Below are positions 48,086 through 57,684 of a stretch of DNA of 64,000 nucleotides, piece by piece. Under the pieces are notes generated by a model. It was not told the DNA's origin. It saw only the letters and a program-made list of their open reading frames with translations, and did no database searches. Source of the stretch: Pseudoxanthomonas sangjuensis (GTDB lineage: Bacteria; Pseudomonadota; Gammaproteobacteria; Xanthomonadales; Xanthomonadaceae); the NCBI RefSeq assembly GCF_010211755.1, contig NZ_PDWR01000010.1, positions 47,083-111,082 on the forward strand, written 5' to 3'. Position 1 is the stretch's first letter. Each line of letters opens with the position of its first letter. A program made the position numbers and the translations under genes.

Positions 48086-48517
48086 ATGGCGCCCCACCGG
48101 CTCCTCGGCGGCTGTCGTTGCGGCGCCGTATCGCTGCAGGTCGAACTGTCCCGCGAGCCGGGTTCCTGCCACCCGCGGGCCTGCGATTGCGACTTCTGCC
48201 GGGAACGCGAGGCAGCCTACGTGTCGGATCCCGCCGGCCGCTTGCGCATGCGTGCGCGTTCCCCGGCCGACGTGCGGATCGAGCGGCAAGGCTCGCTGCA
48301 AGCCGAGTTCCTTTCCTGCCAGGCGTGCGGGACGCTGCTTGTCGTGCGCTGGCAGGACGGCGACCGTGCCTACGGCGCGGTCAATGCGCGGGCGCTGGCG
48401 GACCGCGCCGCGTTCGGCGCCGAGCAGCCGGCTTCGCCGAAGCAACTCGGCGCCGGGCAGAAGACCGAGCGCTGGAAGGCATTGTGGTTCGCCGACGTCG
48501 GCCTCGACATCGGCTGA
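48086..48517 (+). CDS. GFA/CENP-V-type zinc protein
   Basis: 143 residues with the cysteine pattern of glutathione-dependent formaldehyde-activating-like proteins: C10/C12 (GGCRCG), C33/C35/C38 (CDCDFC), C77/C80 (CQACG), expected to bind two zinc ions. The catalytic role of most members is unproven. It starts just after the orn stop and probably shares its transcript. Confidence 0.75.
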   Translation: MAPHRLLGGCRCGAVSLQVELSREPGSCHPRACDCDFCREREAAYVSDPAGRLRMRARSPADVRIERQGSLQAEFLSCQACGTLLVVRWQDGDRAYGAVNARALADRAAFGAEQPASPKQLGAGQKTERWKALWFADVGLDIG

Positions 48518-48574
48518 GGGACCCGGTCCCGCAAGGGCGGGCGATGCGGGTCGGGGCCCGACCTGTGACGAATC

Positions 48575-49513
48575 CTATTCCTGACCGGCCCCTGGCTCGT
48601 GCGCGCCGGACTCCGGCGACGCGCCCCGCGCGGGCGTCGCCAGCTGCGCCCTGGCGGTGGCGGGGATCGGCGCGTCGCCGTTCGCCGGCACCGCGTAGTG
48701 GTACATGTGCACGTCGCGCTGCGGGAACGGGATGCCGATGCCGGCGGCGTCGAACGCCAGCTTGATCCGCTCGGTCAATTCGCACTTGGTGGCGAACCAG
48801 TCCTCGTTCCTGACGTGGCAGCGGATGCCCAGGTTGACGCTGTTGTCGGCCAGCTCGTAGACCAGCACGTCGGCGGGCGGATCGGCCAGCACGCGCGGAT
48901 CCGCGGCCATGATCCGCAGGACCTCGGCGCGGGCCACGTCGATGCGCGAGTCGTAGCTGATGCCGATGACCAGTTCGATCCGGCGCCTGTAGTCCGGCGT
49001 CAGGTTGATGATCGAATCGGCGGTGATCAGGCTGTTCGGCAGCACGATGGTCTGGTTGTCCGCGCCGCGCAGCCGGGTCTGGAAGATGCTGACCTGCTCG
49101 ACCTTGCCGGTCTGGCCGGCGACGGTGACGATGTCGCCGACCCTGAATGGCTTCAGCGACACCAGCATCACGCCCGAAGCGACATTGGACAGCGAATCCT
49201 TCAACGCCAGACCGATCGCCAGGCCGGCCGCGCCGACCACCGCGATCAACGAGTTCGGGGCCACGCCGAACACCATCTGCAGGATGCCCAGCACCACCAC
49301 CGCCAGCAGGATGGTGTAGCAGACCCTGTACAGGAATTGCGCCGCGGTGGTTTCGACCTGCGCCCTGGTCAACGCGCGCTGCAGCATCCGCGCCAGCCAC
49401 TTCGCCAGATGGCTGCCCAGGTAAAGCGCAATCAGGGCGATCGCGATCTTGATGCCGGCCGCAACCGCCAGCTCCCACCACGCTCCTTCCCGGAAAGATT
49501 TCAACCAGTCCAC
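48575..49513 (-). CDS. mscS: Small-conductance mechanosensitive channel, MscS family
   Basis: 312 residues. Membrane helices at the N terminus (ELAVAAGIKIAIALIALYLG, LAVVVLGILQMVFG) lead into the pore helix (VVGAAGLAIGLALKDSLSNVASGVML) rich in Gly/Ala as in MscS. The beta and alpha/beta vestibule domains follow (GDIVTVAGQTGKVEQVSIFQ, LPNSLI, FPQRDVHMYH). MscS channels release osmolytes during hypo-osmotic shock. The tail is extended by about 40 residues compared with E. coli. Confidence 0.92.
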   Translation of the reverse strand: MDWLKSFREGAWWELAVAAGIKIAIALIALYLGSHLAKWLARMLQRALTRAQVETTAAQFLYRVCYTILLAVVVLGILQMVFGVAPNSLIAVVGAAGLAIGLALKDSLSNVASGVMLVSLKPFRVGDIVTVAGQTGKVEQVSIFQTRLRGADNQTIVLPNSLITADSIINLTPDYRRRIELVIGISYDSRIDVARAEVLRIMAADPRVLADPPADVLVYELADNSVNLGIRCHVRNEDWFATKCELTERIKLAFDAAGIGIPFPQRDVHMYHYAVPANGDAPIPATARAQLATPARGASPESGAHEPGAGQE

Positions 49514-49535
49514 GCGATTCCTCCGTCGTCAACAA

Positions 49536-49559
49536 GAAGCCCCGCGGGTGCGGGGCTTC
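49536..49559 (-). terminator. Hairpin terminator after ppsA
   Basis: GAAGCCCCGC, GGGT, GCGGGGCTTC form a perfect 10-bp stem between the ppsA stop and the mscS start on the minus strand, followed in that direction by TTGTTG. Confidence 0.6.
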
Positions 49560-49623
49560 CGATGCCTTGGGCGAAGTCTAGCAAGCGCCGGATGAGCGCA
49601 GGCTTCATGCGGCGCCCCGGCGC

Positions 49624-52020
49624 TCAGGCGGCTCCCGCGACGGAACCCGGGGCGGGCTTGAGCTTGGCCAGCCGCAACCAGGTGTCGACCACGGTGTCCG
49701 GGTTCAGCGACACCGACTCGATGCCCTCGCGATACAGCCACTCGGCAAGGTCCGGGTGGTCGCTCGGCCCCTGGCCGCAGATGCCGACGTACTTGTTCTT
49801 CTTCTTCGCGGCGGCAATGGCCATCGACAACATCTTCTTCACCGCCGGATTGCGCTCGTCGAACAGGCCGGCGACGATGCTCGAGTCGCGGTCCAGGCCC
49901 AGGGTCAGCTGGGTCATGTCGTTGGAACCGATCGAGAAGCCGTCGAAGATGTCGAGGAATTCCTCGGCCAGCAACGCGTTGCTCGGCACCTCGCACATCA
50001 TGATGACCTTCAGGCCGTTCTCGCCCTGCTTCAGGCCGTGGCGGGCCAGCACCTCGACGACCTTGCGGCCTTCCTCCAGCGTGCGCACGAACGGGATCAT
50101 CACCCACAGGTTGTCGAGGCCCATCTCCTCGCGCACGCGCTTGACCGCCTGGCACTCCAGCGCGAAGGCCGGCTCGAACGACGGATCGACGTAGCGGCTG
50201 GCGCCGCGGAAGCCGATCATCGGGTTCTCCTCGTGCGGCTCGTACTTCTGCCCGCCGATCAGGTTGGCGTACTCGTTCGACTTGAAGTCGGACAGGCGCA
50301 CGATCACCGGGTTCGGCGCGACCGAGGCGGTGATCGTGGCGATGCCCTCGGCGAGGCGGTCGACGTAGAAATCGACCGGGCCGGGGTAGCCGGCGATGCG
50401 CGCGTCGATCTTCTTGCGCGTGTCCGCGTCCTGGCGGTCGTATTCGAGCAGCGCCAGCGGATGCACGCCGATGTGGCTGGCGATGATCATCTCCAGCCGC
50501 GCCAGGCCGATGCCGGCGTTCGGCAACTGGCCGAAGTCGAAGGCGCGCTCCGGGTTGGCCACGTTCATCATGATCTTCAGCGGCGCGGCCGGCATGTTGC
50601 CCAGGTCGGTGGTGGTGCGCTCGAAGGGCAGGGCGCCGGCGTAGATGTAGCCGGTGTCGCCCTCGGCGCAGCTGACCGTGACCTCGCTGCCGTCCTCGAT
50701 CGCATCCAGCGCGTTGCCGGTGCCGACCACGGCGGGCACGCCGAGCTCGCGGGCGATGATCGCCGCGTGGCAGGTGCGGCCGCCGCGGTTGGTGACGATG
50801 GCGCTGGCGCGCTTCATCACCGGCTCCCAGTCGGGGTCGGTCATGTCGGCGACCAGCACGTCGCCGGGCTGCACCCGGTTCATGTCGTCGAGCGAACGTA
50901 CCACGCGGGCGACGCCGCTGCCGATCTTCTGGCCGATCGCGCGGCCCTCGGCGACCACTTCGCCGCGCCGCTGCAGGTGGTAGCGCTCGATCTGCGTCGC
51001 CTTGGCGCGCGATTTCACCGTCTCCGGGCGCGCCTGGACGATGAACAGCTTGCCGGTGACGCCGTCCTTCGCCCATTCGATGTCCATCGGCCGGCCGTAG
51101 TGCTGCTCGATGGTCAAGGCCTGCCGCGACAGCGCCTGCACGTCTTCGTCGGAAATCGAGAACCTCGCGCGCAGTTCGGCCGGGGTGTCCTCGGTGCGCA
51201 CGCGCTCGCCGGGCCGGTCCGAATAGACCATGCGGATCGCCTTGGCGCCCAGCGTGCGGCGCAGGATCGCCGGCTTGCCGGCCTTGAGCGTGGGCTTGTA
51301 GACGTAGAACTCGTCCGGGTTCACCGCGCCCTGCACGACCATCTCGCCCAGGCCGTAGCTGGAGGTCACGAAGACCACGTCGCGGAAGCCGGACTCGGTG
51401 TCGAGGGTGAACAGCACGCCGGAGGCGCCCACGTCCGAGCGCACCATCAGCTGCACGCCGGCGGACAGGAACACGTCCTCGTGCTTGAAGCCGTGGTGCA
51501 CGCGGTAGGCGATGGCGCGGTCGTTGTACAGCGAGGCGAACACTTCCTTGACCTTGTGCACGACGTCGTCGGCGCCGGTCACGTTGAGGAAGGTCTCCTG
51601 CTGGCCGGCGAACGAAGCGTCCGGCAGGTCCTCGGCGGTGGCGGAGGAACGCACCGCGACGGCGATGTCGCCGCCGCCGTTTTCGGAGGCGAGCTTCGCG
51701 TAGGCCGTACGGATTTCCGCGTCCAGTTCCGGCTGCAGCGGCGCGTCGATGACCCAGCCGCGGATTTCCTTGCCGGCCGCGGCCAGCGCCGGCACGTCCT
51801 CGACATCGAGCGTGGCCAGCTTGTCGAAGATGCGCTTGGACAGGTCGTTGTGGACGATGAAGGCCTTGAACGCCTCGGCGGTGGTGGCGAAGCCGCCCGG
51901 CACCGACACCCCCAGCCCGGCCAGGTTGCCGATCATCTCGCCGAGCGAGGAATTCTTGCCGCCGACCCGGGCCAGGTCGGACAGGCGCAACTCGTGCAAC
52001 CACAGGATGTTCTGGCTCAA
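49624..52020 (-). CDS. ppsA: Phosphoenolpyruvate synthase
   Basis: Makes PEP from pyruvate and ATP for gluconeogenesis. 798 residues from a TTG start (52018-52020) preceded by GGAG; no ATG lies near the conserved N terminus ([21 protein letters not shown]). The ATP-grasp domain, the swivelling phosphohistidine domain ([15 protein letters not shown]) and the C-terminal PEP-binding barrel ([36 protein letters not shown]) are complete. The regulatory protein gene ppsR is divergent, 149 bases away. Confidence 0.95.
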   Translation of the reverse strand: MSQNILWLHELRLSDLARVGGKNSSLGEMIGNLAGLGVSVPGGFATTAEAFKAFIVHNDLSKRIFDKLATLDVEDVPALAAAGKEIRGWVIDAPLQPELDAEIRTAYAKLASENGGGDIAVAVRSSATAEDLPDASFAGQQETFLNVTGADDVVHKVKEVFASLYNDRAIAYRVHHGFKHEDVFLSAGVQLMVRSDVGASGVLFTLDTESGFRDVVFVTSSYGLGEMVVQGAVNPDEFYVYKPTLKAGKPAILRRTLGAKAIRMVYSDRPGERVRTEDTPAELRARFSISDEDVQALSRQALTIEQHYGRPMDIEWAKDGVTGKLFIVQARPETVKSRAKATQIERYHLQRRGEVVAEGRAIGQKIGSGVARVVRSLDDMNRVQPGDVLVADMTDPDWEPVMKRASAIVTNRGGRTCHAAIIARELGVPAVVGTGNALDAIEDGSEVTVSCAEGDTGYIYAGALPFERTTTDLGNMPAAPLKIMMNVANPERAFDFGQLPNAGIGLARLEMIIASHIGVHPLALLEYDRQDADTRKKIDARIAGYPGPVDFYVDRLAEGIATITASVAPNPVIVRLSDFKSNEYANLIGGQKYEPHEENPMIGFRGASRYVDPSFEPAFALECQAVKRVREEMGLDNLWVMIPFVRTLEEGRKVVEVLARHGLKQGENGLKVIMMCEVPSNALLAEEFLDIFDGFSIGSNDMTQLTLGLDRDSSIVAGLFDERNPAVKKMLSMAIAAAKKKNKYVGICGQGPSDHPDLAEWLYREGIESVSLNPDTVVDTWLRLAKLKPAPGSVAGAA

Positions 52021-52169
52021 GCGCAAGCTCCGTAGTCTCGGGGACTGCCGCGCCGGGAACCGCCGGCGAGGGCGTATCCATGGGGGAGAAAGCGTTATGA
52101 TGCAGCAGCATACCAATTGCAGACAAGCTTGATTTCGCCCGGGATTTGGTGTTCGGACAAGGAGGGGAA

Positions 52170-53003
52170 ATGATCGAGGCAGGATTGCAGACCCGACCGG
52201 TGTTCTACGTGTCCGATGGCACCGGCATCACCGTCGAAACCATCGGCCATAGCCTGCTGACCCAGTTCCCCAGCTACCAGTTCGTCACCGACCGCATTTC
52301 CTTCGTCGACGACGTCGACAAGGCCCGGGACGCCGCCGAGCGCATCCGCGCGGCCGGCGAACAGCACGGCACGCGGCCCATCGTCGTCCACACCATCGTC
52401 AACCCGGAAGTCGGCGCGCTGCTGGCCGACAGCGGCGCGCTGATGCTGGACGTGTTCGCGCCGTTCATCGACCCGATGGAGAAGGAACTGGGCACGCAGC
52501 GCCAGTCGCGGGTGGGCCAGGCGCACGGCGTCGCCAACTTCGAGACCTACCACCGCCGCATCAACGCGATGAACTTCGCGCTGACCCACGACGACGGCAT
52601 CGCGGTCAACTACGACGAAGCCGACGTGGTGCTGGTCGCGGTGTCGCGCGCCGGCAAGACCCCGACCTGCGTCTACCTGGCGCTGCATTTCGGCATCAAG
52701 GCGGCGAACTACCCGCTGACCGACCAGGACCTGGAAACCGACCGCCTGCCGCCGCGGCTGCGCGCGTACCGGCGCAAGCTGTTCGCGCTGACCATCGACC
52801 CCGAGAAGCTGGCGCAGATCCGCCAGGAACGGCGGCCGAATTCGCGCTACGCGCAGCTCGATACCTGCCGCCGCGAGGTCGCCGCGGCCGAGGCGATGTT
52901 CAGGGTCGAACGCCTGCCGGTGCTGAGCACCACGCATACGTCGATCGAGGAAATCGCCAGCAAGGTGATGGCCACGCTGGGCCTGCACCGGGAGATGTTC
53001 TAG
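52170..53003 (+). CDS. ppsR: PEP synthase regulatory kinase/phosphorylase (DUF299)
   Basis: A bifunctional protein that inactivates PpsA by ADP-dependent threonine phosphorylation and reactivates it by phosphorolysis. 277 residues; [20 protein letters not shown] at the N terminus and the P-loop-like AVSRAGKT (157-164) are diagnostic. The ATG at 52170 has a strong GGAGGGG. A TATGAT at 52096-52101 may be its -10. The divergent ppsA pairing confirms the role. Confidence 0.94.
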   Translation: MIEAGLQTRPVFYVSDGTGITVETIGHSLLTQFPSYQFVTDRISFVDDVDKARDAAERIRAAGEQHGTRPIVVHTIVNPEVGALLADSGALMLDVFAPFIDPMEKELGTQRQSRVGQAHGVANFETYHRRINAMNFALTHDDGIAVNYDEADVVLVAVSRAGKTPTCVYLALHFGIKAANYPLTDQDLETDRLPPRLRAYRRKLFALTIDPEKLAQIRQERRPNSRYAQLDTCRREVAAAEAMFRVERLPVLSTTHTSIEEIASKVMATLGLHREMF

Positions 53004-53019
53004 GGCGGGGCGGGGGCCA

Positions 53020-53400
53020 TCACTGTCCCGGCGGCGGTTCCCACAACTCGACCTTGTTGCCCTCGGGATCCATGACCCAGGCGAACTTGCCGAATTCGGA
53101 TTCGTCGACCTTGTCGAGGACGTTGCAGCCTTCGTCCTTCAGCGCCGCGACCAATGCATGCAGGTCGGCGACGCGGTAGTTCACCATGAACGGGGCGGTG
53201 CCCGGCTTGAAGTTTTCGCCGTTGCCGACCGACCAGACCGTCGTGCCCCCGGCCGGCTTGCCGTCGGCATCGGTCCACGCGAACGCCGTGCCGCCCCAGT
53301 CCTGGACGTCGATGCCGAGGTGCTTGCGGTACCAGTCGCGCAGCGCCGCGGGATCGCGCGCCGAGAAGAAGATGCCGCCGATGCCGGTGACTCGCTTCAT
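53020..53400 (-). CDS. VOC-superfamily (glyoxalase/bleomycin resistance-like) protein
   Basis: 126 residues of two beta-alpha-beta-beta-beta modules: GIGGIFFSARDPAALRDWYRKHLGIDV at the N terminus and VMDPEGNKVELWEPP at the C terminus, the usual VOC start and end. The metal-ligand pattern is partly recognisable (His absent near the start, Glu in KVELWEP). No substrate can be given. It is convergent with ppsR. Confidence 0.8.
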   Translation of the reverse strand: MKRVTGIGGIFFSARDPAALRDWYRKHLGIDVQDWGGTAFAWTDADGKPAGGTTVWSVGNGENFKPGTAPFMVNYRVADLHALVAALKDEGCNVLDKVDESEFGKFAWVMDPEGNKVELWEPPPGQ

Positions 53401-53516
53401 TCAGGAATCCTGCCGACAGGAACGGGCCGTGTTCGCATGGCGACGTGCCACACAGTAAGCCAACTTAGTCCGCATTACCGCTTGCGTCAATGCTGCCGCG
53501 ATGCGTTTCCAGCGTG

Positions 53517-53522
53517 TAGCAT
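53517..53522 (+). promoter_or_regulatory. Possible -10 box (TAGCAT) of the DUF1249 gene
   Basis: TAGCAT-CGCCCCT-ATG with seven bases between. It resembles the other near-leaderless promoters in the window, but the hexamer is a weaker match. Confidence 0.4.
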
Positions 53523-53529
53523 CGCCCCT

Positions 53530-54021
53530 ATGGCACAAGCGATCTCCACCGTCGCGCACATCCCGAAACTGAGCCGTTTCGGCTGGCTGATGGCGCTGTA
53601 TGCGGAGAACTACGCGCACCTGGTGCGGCTGTTCGCGCCGGGCGACCTCGCGCCGGGGCGTTACGTCTCGTCGGTCGGCGACGGCCTCGACCTGTACGTC
53701 GACGTGATCGAAACCCACCGCTACACGGTGGAACTGCGCCTGACCTACGGCATCGTCGATCCGGTCACCGGCGAACCCGACCCGTCGGCCTTCGTGCGCC
53801 TGTACCGCGACGCGCGCCAGGCCGAGGCCACGCACTGCTACGTCGGCCGTCGCTGGCAGGACGTGATCGGCATGTTCCCGCCGCCGGCCGAGCTGATCGG
53901 CCACCGCGTGCGCATGAACACTTTCCTCGGAAAATGGCTGGAATACCTGGCCGAGCAGGGGCATGGCGTGGCCACGCTACATCCGACCGCGGTCGAACTG
54001 GACTGCGAAGCGACGGCCTGA
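53530..54021 (+). CDS. DUF1249 (YqiB-like) protein
   Basis: 163 residues. The LMALYAENYAHLVRLF helix, YTVELRLTYGIVD strand region, VRLYRDARQAEA and the C-terminal NTFLGKWLEYLAEQGH match the YqiB family. Its function is unknown; in enterobacteria it lies near cpdA and nudF, neither of which is seen here. It is followed by a terminator and two tRNA genes on the opposite strand. Confidence 0.85.
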   Translation: MAQAISTVAHIPKLSRFGWLMALYAENYAHLVRLFAPGDLAPGRYVSSVGDGLDLYVDVIETHRYTVELRLTYGIVDPVTGEPDPSAFVRLYRDARQAEATHCYVGRRWQDVIGMFPPPAELIGHRVRMNTFLGKWLEYLAEQGHGVATLHPTAVELDCEATA

Positions 54022-54056
54022 AACGCCCCGCGGGCCGAACCCGGCGCACGAAACGA

Positions 54057-54085
54057 AACAGGCCCGCTTGCGCGGGCCTGTTCCT
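54057..54085. terminator. Bidirectional terminator between DUF1249 and tRNA-Glu
   Basis: AACAGGCCCGC (54057-54067), loop TTGC, GCGGGCCTGTT (54072-54082), followed by CCTT on the plus strand. It lies nine bases beyond the tRNA-Glu 3' end on the minus strand, so it probably ends both transcripts. Confidence 0.75.
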
Positions 54086-54093
54086 TCGAAAAG

Positions 54094-54169
54094 TGGCGTC
54101 CCCACGGGGATTCGAACCCCGGTCGCTACCGTGAAAGGGTAATGTCCTAGGCCTCTAGACGATGGGGAC
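54094..54169 (-). tRNA. tRNA-Glu (anticodon TTC)
   Basis: 76 bases on the minus strand: acceptor GTCCCCA/TGGGGAC followed by GCCA, D arm, anticodon loop CTTTCAC (anticodon TTC), and T arm CCGGGGTTCGAATCCCCG. The CCA is encoded. It follows tRNA-Ala by 44 bases and is probably co-transcribed with it. Confidence 0.97.
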
Positions 54170-54213
54170 GCGGCAAGGTTTTTTCCGTCCGGGACAGGCC
54201 TGGTGTCCGGAGT

Positions 54214-54289
<76 letters not shown>

Positions 54290-54308
54290 ACATGCTGGAA
54301 AGCGCGCC

Positions 54309-54337
54309 ATTCTAGCGGCCCCGCATGGCCTGCGCAA
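54309..54337 (-). promoter_or_regulatory. Promoter of the tRNA-Ala/tRNA-Glu unit
   Basis: On the minus strand TTGCGC, a 17-base spacer and TAGAAT, with the -10 ending about 20 bases before the tRNA-Ala 5' end. GC-rich sequence directly after the -10 resembles a stringent discriminator. Confidence 0.6.
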
Positions 54338-54367
54338 GCATCGCGATCGGTCCGCGACGATCCCGGC

Positions 54368-55237
54368 TCACGCGGATTCGCCAGCATTCAGGCGCGCCTG
54401 GCCGATCCTGCGGTAATCCCCCGGCGTCAGCCCGAAGCGGCGCAGGAACAGTTCACCGAAATGCGACGGCGTGGAGAAACCGAGGTCGTAGGCGATGCTG
54501 GCCACGCTGTGCCCGGTCTCGAGCAGGCGCCGGCTGGCCAGGTGCAAGCGGTACGTGCGCACGTAATCGCTCCAGCTCATGCCGACCTGCTGCTTGAAGC
54601 GGCGACTGAAGTAGGCGGGGGAGAGCGCGCACAGCGCGGCGGCCTGTTCCGCGTTCGGCGCCTGCGCGGGATCGCGGCGCAGGCGATCGATGGCCGGGCG
54701 CAGCCGCTGCACCCCGCCGACGCCGTTCTCGAGCCGGCGCGCCGGCACCCGCGGCGCGCGCAGCGCCATGCGCAACAGCAGTTCGGCCAGTGGCAGCGCC
54801 AGCGGATCGGCGGCGTCCAGTCCGAGCAGCCAGTCCGCCAGTTGCATCATCCGCTGGTGCGACGCCGGGTCGGGCCGCGCGCAGAACGGTTGCGCCAGCC
54901 GTTCCAGTCCGGGCTGGCGCACCAGCGCTTCCCCGGCGATCGCCTCGATCTGCACCAGCACCCAGTCGCGCGGCCCCGCGGCCAGCGCGTAGTCGTGGTG
55001 GTGCATCGACGGCACGAAGGCGACGCAGCGCGGCGCCAGGGCGTGGCGCCGGTCGTCGGCGTCGAAATGGCCGCCGACCTTGCCGAACAGCACCAGTTCG
55101 TGCACGTCGTGGAAATGCACGAACGGTTCCGACGCCGCCGCGCCGCGCCCGTGGCGCACGCGCTCCACGCGCAGCGGGGCGCCGGGAGGCAGTTCCACGG
55201 GCTCGCAGATCGGACGCTCGAGATGGGGCGGCACCAT
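54368..55237 (-). CDS. AraC-family transcriptional regulator
   Basis: 289 residues. The N-terminal cupin-like sensing half (FVHFHDVHELVLFGKVGGHF, ALAPRCVAFVPSMHHHDYAL) carries His-rich beta strands. The C-terminal double helix-turn-helix (about 185-280; ALSPAYFSRRFKQQVGMS, SVASIAYDLGFSTPSHFGELF, FGLTPGDYRR) is typical of AraC. It lies 39 bases after the GH13 gene as the last gene of a five-gene operon, and is the likely regulator of that operon; the inducer is probably its carbohydrate or ester substrate (inference). Confidence 0.92.
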   Translation of the reverse strand: MVPPHLERPICEPVELPPGAPLRVERVRHGRGAAASEPFVHFHDVHELVLFGKVGGHFDADDRRHALAPRCVAFVPSMHHHDYALAAGPRDWVLVQIEAIAGEALVRQPGLERLAQPFCARPDPASHQRMMQLADWLLGLDAADPLALPLAELLLRMALRAPRVPARRLENGVGGVQRLRPAIDRLRRDPAQAPNAEQAAALCALSPAYFSRRFKQQVGMSWSDYVRTYRLHLASRRLLETGHSVASIAYDLGFSTPSHFGELFLRRFGLTPGDYRRIGQARLNAGESA

Positions 55238-55276
55238 GCCGGAATGGTAGCCCGGCCGTGTGCCGCCGGGCCCCGT

Positions 55277-56860
55277 TCAGGGCGTGCCGAGCAGGCGCAC
55301 CTGCAGCGGCTGCAGCGGTGCGCCCGGCGACGGCGCCTCGCCGCCGCCGAGCAGGTCGATCCAGCGCACGCCGTCCAGCTCGTCCGTGCCCAGCACCGGA
55401 CGCGCTTCGGCCTTGCCCAGGTTCACCAGCAGCAGGCTGCGCTGCGCGCCGTGCCGGCGCAGGATGCACAGCACGGACGAATCGTCGTCGCACAGGATGC
55501 GCTGGTCGCCTGCGCGCAATTCGGGGCGCGCGTTGCGCAGCGCAAACAGCTGCCGGTACCAGTGGTACAGCGAATCGGGCTGCGCCTGCTCTTCCTCCAG
55601 CGAAACGCCGTCGTTGGAACGGTTGCGGTGCCGCGTCCACCACGGCTGGTCGCTCCGGTACCAGATCGCCGAACCCGGCGCGGTCAGATCGGCGTTCCAG
55701 CGGAACGCTTCGCGCAACGGGATGTGCAATCCGTCGGAAACCGGCAGGTCCTTCAGCACCTGGCCGCGCATGCCCAGTTCCTGGCCGTAGTAGATCAGCG
55801 GTTCGCCGCGCAGGGTCAGCGCGATGGCGGCGCCGGCGCGGATGCGCGCCATGTCTTCGCCCACCGCCGATGCGTAGCGGTCCATGTCGTGGTTCTCGAG
55901 GAAGACCAGTTGGCCCTTGCCGGGCGGCGTGATCGCCTCGGTCTCGCGCAATGCATTGACGATCAGCCGCTTGTCCAGGTCCACCAGCGAGCCGCGGATC
56001 GGGAACGCGAACACCAGATCGGTGTTGCCGCGGGTCAGCCAGTCCTTGCCGTAACCCCAGTCGGCCTGCTCGGCGATGATGCGCAACCCGGGGCGGCGCG
56101 CCTTCAGCGCCTCGAACATCGGCGTCCAGAAGTCGGCGAACAGGTTCTTCGCCAGCCCCTTGTTGTCCAGGTCGTCCATCATGTGGTCGATGCGGAAACC
56201 GTCGACGCCGTCGCGGCCGCTGCCGTCGCCGTGCGGGTCGGCCCAGTACAGCAGCAGGTCCTCGAAATAGCGCTTCACTTCGGGCCGCTGCAGGTCGACC
56301 ATGGCGATGCCGATCCAGCGGCCGTCGTAGCCCATCCAGCGCGGCTGGTCGAGGAAGGGCTCCGCTTCGCGGTGCTGCGGATCGCGCCAGAGCAGGTAGT
56401 CGGCGTAGGGCGCATCGGGCTTGCCGACGGAACCGCTCCACCACGGATGGCCTTCGGCGACGTACTGGAATTCCTCGTCCAGGTACACCTTCAGCCCGCG
56501 CTCGTGCGCGCCGCGGACGAAGGCGAAGTAGTCGTCCATGCTGCCGTAGGCCGGATCGATCGCCTTGAACGACGTGGCGAAGTAGTTGTGGTAGTACGGC
56601 GAAGGCTGCAAGGGCGTCAGCAGGATCGAGGTGATGCCCAGCTGCTTCAGGTAATCGAGCCGCGAGGCGAGTCCCTTCAGGTCGCCGATGCGGTCGCCGT
56701 CGCTGTCGCGGAAACTGCGCATGAACACGTGGTAGAACACTTCCTCGCCGGCTTTCGCCTTCGCCGGCGCGGCCGGCGTGCCGGCCTGGGCAAACGCCGC
56801 CAGCCAGGCGCCGAACAGCGCAAGCGCGCAACGCGCGGGCAACGAAATCCTCTTCTGCAT
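55277..56860 (-). CDS. Secreted GH13 alpha-amylase-family glycosidase
   Basis: 527 residues with a signal peptide (cleavage near residue 26, FAQA). The GH13 catalytic triad is complete: D225 (GFRIDHMM), E264 (IIAEQADWG) and D325 (LENHDMDR). The family hydrolyses or transfers alpha-glucosidic bonds; substrates range from starch to trehalose and sucrose and cannot be told apart here. Two starts are plausible: ATG 56860 after GAGGAG, used here, or ATG 56875, which overlaps the esterase stop (ATGA) and follows GGGAGG. It is the fourth gene of the PhyH-ADH-esterase operon. Confidence 0.9.
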   Translation of the reverse strand: MQKRISLPARCALALFGAWLAAFAQAGTPAAPAKAKAGEEVFYHVFMRSFRDSDGDRIGDLKGLASRLDYLKQLGITSILLTPLQPSPYYHNYFATSFKAIDPAYGSMDDYFAFVRGAHERGLKVYLDEEFQYVAEGHPWWSGSVGKPDAPYADYLLWRDPQHREAEPFLDQPRWMGYDGRWIGIAMVDLQRPEVKRYFEDLLLYWADPHGDGSGRDGVDGFRIDHMMDDLDNKGLAKNLFADFWTPMFEALKARRPGLRIIAEQADWGYGKDWLTRGNTDLVFAFPIRGSLVDLDKRLIVNALRETEAITPPGKGQLVFLENHDMDRYASAVGEDMARIRAGAAIALTLRGEPLIYYGQELGMRGQVLKDLPVSDGLHIPLREAFRWNADLTAPGSAIWYRSDQPWWTRHRNRSNDGVSLEEEQAQPDSLYHWYRQLFALRNARPELRAGDQRILCDDDSSVLCILRRHGAQRSLLLVNLGKAEARPVLGTDELDGVRWIDLLGGGEAPSPGAPLQPLQVRLLGTP

Positions 56861-56871
56861 CGTCCGACTCC

Positions 56872-57684
56872 TCATTGGCGGCCCTCCCGCCATGCTTCGC
56901 CAAGGAAGCGCAGGCTCTCGGCCAGCGCATCCGCCCAGTAGTCCCAGTCGTGGCCGCCGTCGCGCTCGGCATATTCGTGCGCGATGCCGGCGCGTTGCAG
57001 GTCGCGGTGCAGCGCGCGGTTGGCCTCCAGCAGCGGGTCGTCGCGGCCGCAGTCGAAGTACAGCGGCGGCAACGCCAGCGTGGCCGCGGCGCGGGCGAGC
57101 GCGGCCAGCACGCCGGTGTCGGCGGGCGCCCGGCTCCACGCGTCGCGGTTTTCCTCGATCAGGCCGTCGAGATGCGCGGCCTCGGTGATCGCCGAATGCG
57201 CCGCGGCCGCGGCGATGCGGTGCGGATACTTGCCGGCCAGGCGCAGCGCGCCGAAACCGCCCATGCTCAGGCCGACGACCATCAGAGGCGAGCGCTCGCT
57301 GCAGCCCGCCACCAGTTCGCGGGCGAGGGCAGGGACTTCGTCGACGATCCAGCTCTCGGCGGCATCCACGTAGCCGGAACCGTCGCCCCACAGGCCATCC
57401 GACGGCATCAGCAAGGCCACCGGCGGCAATGCGCCTTCATCGATCAGGCGCGCGGCGGTGAGATGCGCGCGGCCCTTCAGCGCCCATGCCCAGTGCGAGC
57501 CGTAGACGCCGTGCAGCAACACCACGATGGGCAGGTCGCCCGCGCCTTGCGCGGCGGGCGGAACGTACAGCGTCACGTCGGCGCGGCGGCCGAGCGCGCG
57601 GCTCTTGACCGTGACGAATTCGAGCCCTGTGGCGGAGATGGCCGGATCGGAAGTTTCGATGGTGCGGAAACGCGTGCCGTTCAT
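56872..57684 (-). CDS. Esterase of the FrmB/esterase D-like alpha/beta-hydrolase family
   Basis: 270 residues, no signal peptide. VVLLHGVYGSHWAW is the oxyanion strand, S140 lies in GLSMGGFGALRLA, the Asp in CGRDDPLLEAN and the His in GGHDWDYWADAL. FrmB-type enzymes hydrolyse S-formylglutathione and other esters, and related ones act on acetylated carbohydrates. The gene overlaps the dehydrogenase stop (ATGA at 57681-57684), so their products probably act in the same pathway. Confidence 0.88.
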   Translation of the reverse strand: MNGTRFRTIETSDPAISATGLEFVTVKSRALGRRADVTLYVPPAAQGAGDLPIVVLLHGVYGSHWAWALKGRAHLTAARLIDEGALPPVALLMPSDGLWGDGSGYVDAAESWIVDEVPALARELVAGCSERSPLMVVGLSMGGFGALRLAGKYPHRIAAAAAHSAITEAAHLDGLIEENRDAWSRAPADTGVLAALARAAATLALPPLYFDCGRDDPLLEANRALHRDLQRAGIAHEYAERDGGHDWDYWADALAESLRFLGEAWREGRQ